From Candidatus Bipolaricaulota bacterium (lineage in GTDB: Bacteria > Bipolaricaulota > Bipolaricaulia > M55B111), in contig JAGXLB010000004.1 in NCBI GenBank assembly GCA_018334915.1, forward strand, positions 1 through 50,138: a stretch of 50,138 nt of DNA, written 5' to 3'. Positions within the stretch are counted from its first letter, which is position 1, and every line of letters begins with the position of its first letter. Below the pieces are notes generated by a model. It worked only from the letters and a program-made list of their open reading frames with translations, did no database searches and had not been told where the DNA came from. Shown in pieces: positions 50,038 to 50,138 of the stretch. Both the position numbers and the translations under genes were made by a program.

Positions 50038-50138
50038 TTGAAAGTTACCGGAGAGCGACTTGATTTGCCACTTTAGATATCACCCAATTGGTGAAGATAA
50101 ATAAGTTTCTCAAATAGTAGGGATATTTCCTTACAAAC

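Larger units (their letters stand above)
49642..50138. other. 497-base gene-free end with structured sequence
   Basis: No credible ORF lies here. It contains a terminator-like hairpin after the methyltransferase, a repeat copy, a 7-bp hairpin and a 16-bp perfect inverted repeat. It could be the leader of a gene beyond the window, an RNA gene or a small mobile element. I found no match to riboswitch, RNase P, SRP or tmRNA consensus motifs that I can recall. Confidence 0.6.

Noticed and set aside
49850-50138. RNase P RNA, SRP RNA, tmRNA or a known riboswitch
   Set aside because: Short look-alikes (GGAGGGAAGTC, GCCACTTT) are present but the full conserved cores of these RNAs are not.

Overview
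The window is ordinary bacterial chromosome, densely coded. It carries SecA, SmpB, ribosomal proteins L25 and L32, Lgt, PyrG, AccA/AccD, ClpC, RadA, DisA and prolipoprotein and peptide-export functions, with Shine-Dalgarno sites of the AGGAGG type and frequent GTG/TTG starts. Proteins are rich in Glu/Asp (acetyl-CoA synthetase, the L25 tail, AccA), which suggests a salt-adapted cell. A few genes have an archaeal flavour: a Thermoplasma-type nicotinate phosphoribosyltransferase and a DUF99 protein. A COG5598 (MttB-like) methyltransferase is also present. This mix would fit an uncultured halotolerant anaerobe, for example of the Bipolaricaulota/Acetothermia-KB1 type, but that placement is inference from gene content and not from a phylogenetic marker.

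Layout. 1-5.3 kb: end of ppa, a SurA-like export chaperone without a parvulin domain, nicotinate phosphoribosyltransferase that apparently starts at ATT, a 58-residue ribbon-helix-helix protein, and DUF502-accD-accA. 5.4-14.0 kb (minus strand): clpC-radA-disA-punA and glmU-prs-rplY, two housekeeping operons. 14.2-18.3 kb: gcvH, an unrecognised exported protein, a 31-residue membrane peptide, and secA. 18.4-35 kb (all minus strand): an acid-uptake and acyl-CoA island. It holds acetate permease and acetyl-CoA synthetase, a complete LIV-type ABC transporter (livKGFHM), an AMP-forming acyl-CoA ligase, three alpha/beta hydrolases, a short-chain dehydrogenase, a KAS III-like protein lacking two of the three triad residues, a thiolase, and a regulator made of two complete TetR units in one chain. 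35.3-38 kb: an ADP-forming acyl-CoA synthetase fused to a GNAT acetyltransferase. 38.4-45.5 kb: DUF445, lgt, pyrG, a macrodomain protein, smpB, rpmF, dtd and DUF99. 45.7-49.6 kb: a polar-amino-acid type ABC importer (binding protein and two permeases, no ATPase) followed by the MttB-like methyltransferase. 49.6-50.1 kb has no genes but contains a repeat copy and a strong inverted repeat.

How it works together. The island would import a carboxylic acid, activate it to a CoA thioester, process it through dehydrogenase and thiolase steps to acetyl-CoA, and exchange with acetate through Acs, the acetate permease and the ADP-forming synthetase. The GNAT domain could tune Acs by lysine acetylation. 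A palindrome lying over a good promoter for the thiolase operon, and another over the promoter of the double TetR gene, are plausible operators for that regulator.

The most unusual items are the AUU start, the KAS III-like protein with a broken triad, the degenerate ABC signature of LivG, the internally duplicated TetR protein, a dispersed intergenic repeat, and the structured gene-free end of the window. No CRISPR array, tRNA, rRNA, insertion sequence or obvious defence system was found.
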